Assembly: GCA_030830185.1 (NCBI GenBank)
Contig: JAURNN010000007.1
Location: forward strand, 1-38,740
Length of the DNA: 38,740 bases
From: Bacillota bacterium
Lineage (GTDB): Bacteria; Bacillota_I; Bacilli_A; Acholeplasmatales; Acholeplasmataceae
Direction: 5' to 3'
The notes beneath the pieces are model-generated. The model had not been told where the DNA came from. It was given only the letters and a program-made list of their open reading frames with translations, and ran no database searches. This document shows positions 38,195 to 38,740 of this stretch, piece after piece. How positions within the stretch are numbered: position 1 is the first letter of the stretch; each line of letters begins with the position of its first letter. A program made the translations under genes and the position numbers.

Positions 38195-38740
38195 ATGGAA
38201 AAGAAAATTATCATTGCAACTCAAAACTTAGGAAAACTTAAAGAATTTGAAATCGCACTTTCATCTTTTTTCGATACTTTTCTTTCGTTAAAATCATTCA
38301 ATGATCAAGATGAAGTAGAAGAAAATGGGATGACTTATCAAGAAAATGCCCACTTAAAAGCTATTTATTTTTATGAAAAATACCATTTACCTGTCATTGC
38401 AGATGATTCTGGATTAGAAGTCTCATCATTAAACAATTATCCAGGTATATACTCAGCTAGAATTGGTGAAAATGATGAAAAAAGACGAAAAATCATCTTA
38501 AATAAGTTAGATGGTAATTCTTCAAGAGATGCAAACATGATTACACATCTTACATATATGGATGACACAGGAATGTATGATTTTGAAGCACGAGTAGAAG
38601 GTAAGATTAGTCTTGAAGAAGAAGGCGATCAAGGGTTTGGCTATGATCGTATTTTCATACCCAAAGGGTATTCAAACACATTTTCATGCATGCAGCCTAA
38701 TGAGAAATTAAATGTATCGCATCGCGGGAACGCAATTCAA
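38195..38740 (+). CDS. rdgB: Non-canonical purine NTP pyrophosphatase (RdgB/HAM1), partial, runs off right edge; not in ORF track
   Basis: My translation from 38195: MEKKIIIATQNLGKLKEFEIALSSFFDTF...EENGMTYQENAHLKAIYFYEKYHLPVIADDSGLEVSSLNNYPGIYSARIGEN...GFGYDRIFIPKGYSNTFSCMQPNEKLNVSHRGNAIQ; no stop before window end. Confidence 0.95.
   Translation, partial: MEKKIIIATQNLGKLKEFEIALSSFFDTFLSLKSFNDQDEVEENGMTYQENAHLKAIYFYEKYHLPVIADDSGLEVSSLNNYPGIYSARIGENDEKRRKIILNKLDGNSSRDANMITHLTYMDDTGMYDFEARVEGKISLEEEGDQGFGYDRIFIPKGYSNTFSCMQPNEKLNVSHRGNAIQ

Overview
The window is a gene-dense, AT-rich chromosomal segment with about 42 CDSs, almost all on the + strand. It carries housekeeping genes in a Firmicutes/Bacillus-like order. 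The gene set (no cell-wall genes seen) and the AT bias suggest an Acholeplasma-type mollicute. UGA acts as a stop codon here: alaS, the yrrM-like gene and rsfS all end in TGA, so translation table 11 applies.

Gene order: eno(partial)-rnr-smpB-GNAT-alaS-ruvX-DUF1292-O-methyltransferase-metallohydrolase-greA-yqeG-yqeK-rsfS-methyltransferase-comEA-comEC-holA-exonuclease-(rpsT)-pgsA-recA-(membrane-anchored unknown)-rny-ymdB-miaB-(unknown tandem SAP/Rho-N-like membrane protein)-mutS-mutL-miaA-aroK-aroQ-efp-rluB-cmk-S1 protein-der-gpsA-hup-ankyrin protein-(GH17-like hydrolase)-(CPBP protease)-rdgB(partial). Parentheses mark minus-strand or unfamiliar genes.

I saw no tRNA, rRNA, CRISPR, transposon or phage genes. 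I found no clear large novel system such as a defence island or biosynthetic cluster.

The most interesting signals are:
(1) a group of genes lacking a Shine-Dalgarno whose -10 box lies exactly 6 nt before the ATG, predicting leaderless mRNAs (holA, rluB, ankyrin gene; possibly rdgB and rnr);
(2) an uncharacterised membrane protein with tandem SAP/Rho-N-like repeats between miaB and mutS;
(3) a low-complexity GAC/GAA tract apparently coding in two frames at the DUF1292/O-methyltransferase junction;
(4) a convergent ankyrin/GH17 gene overlap containing a terminator.
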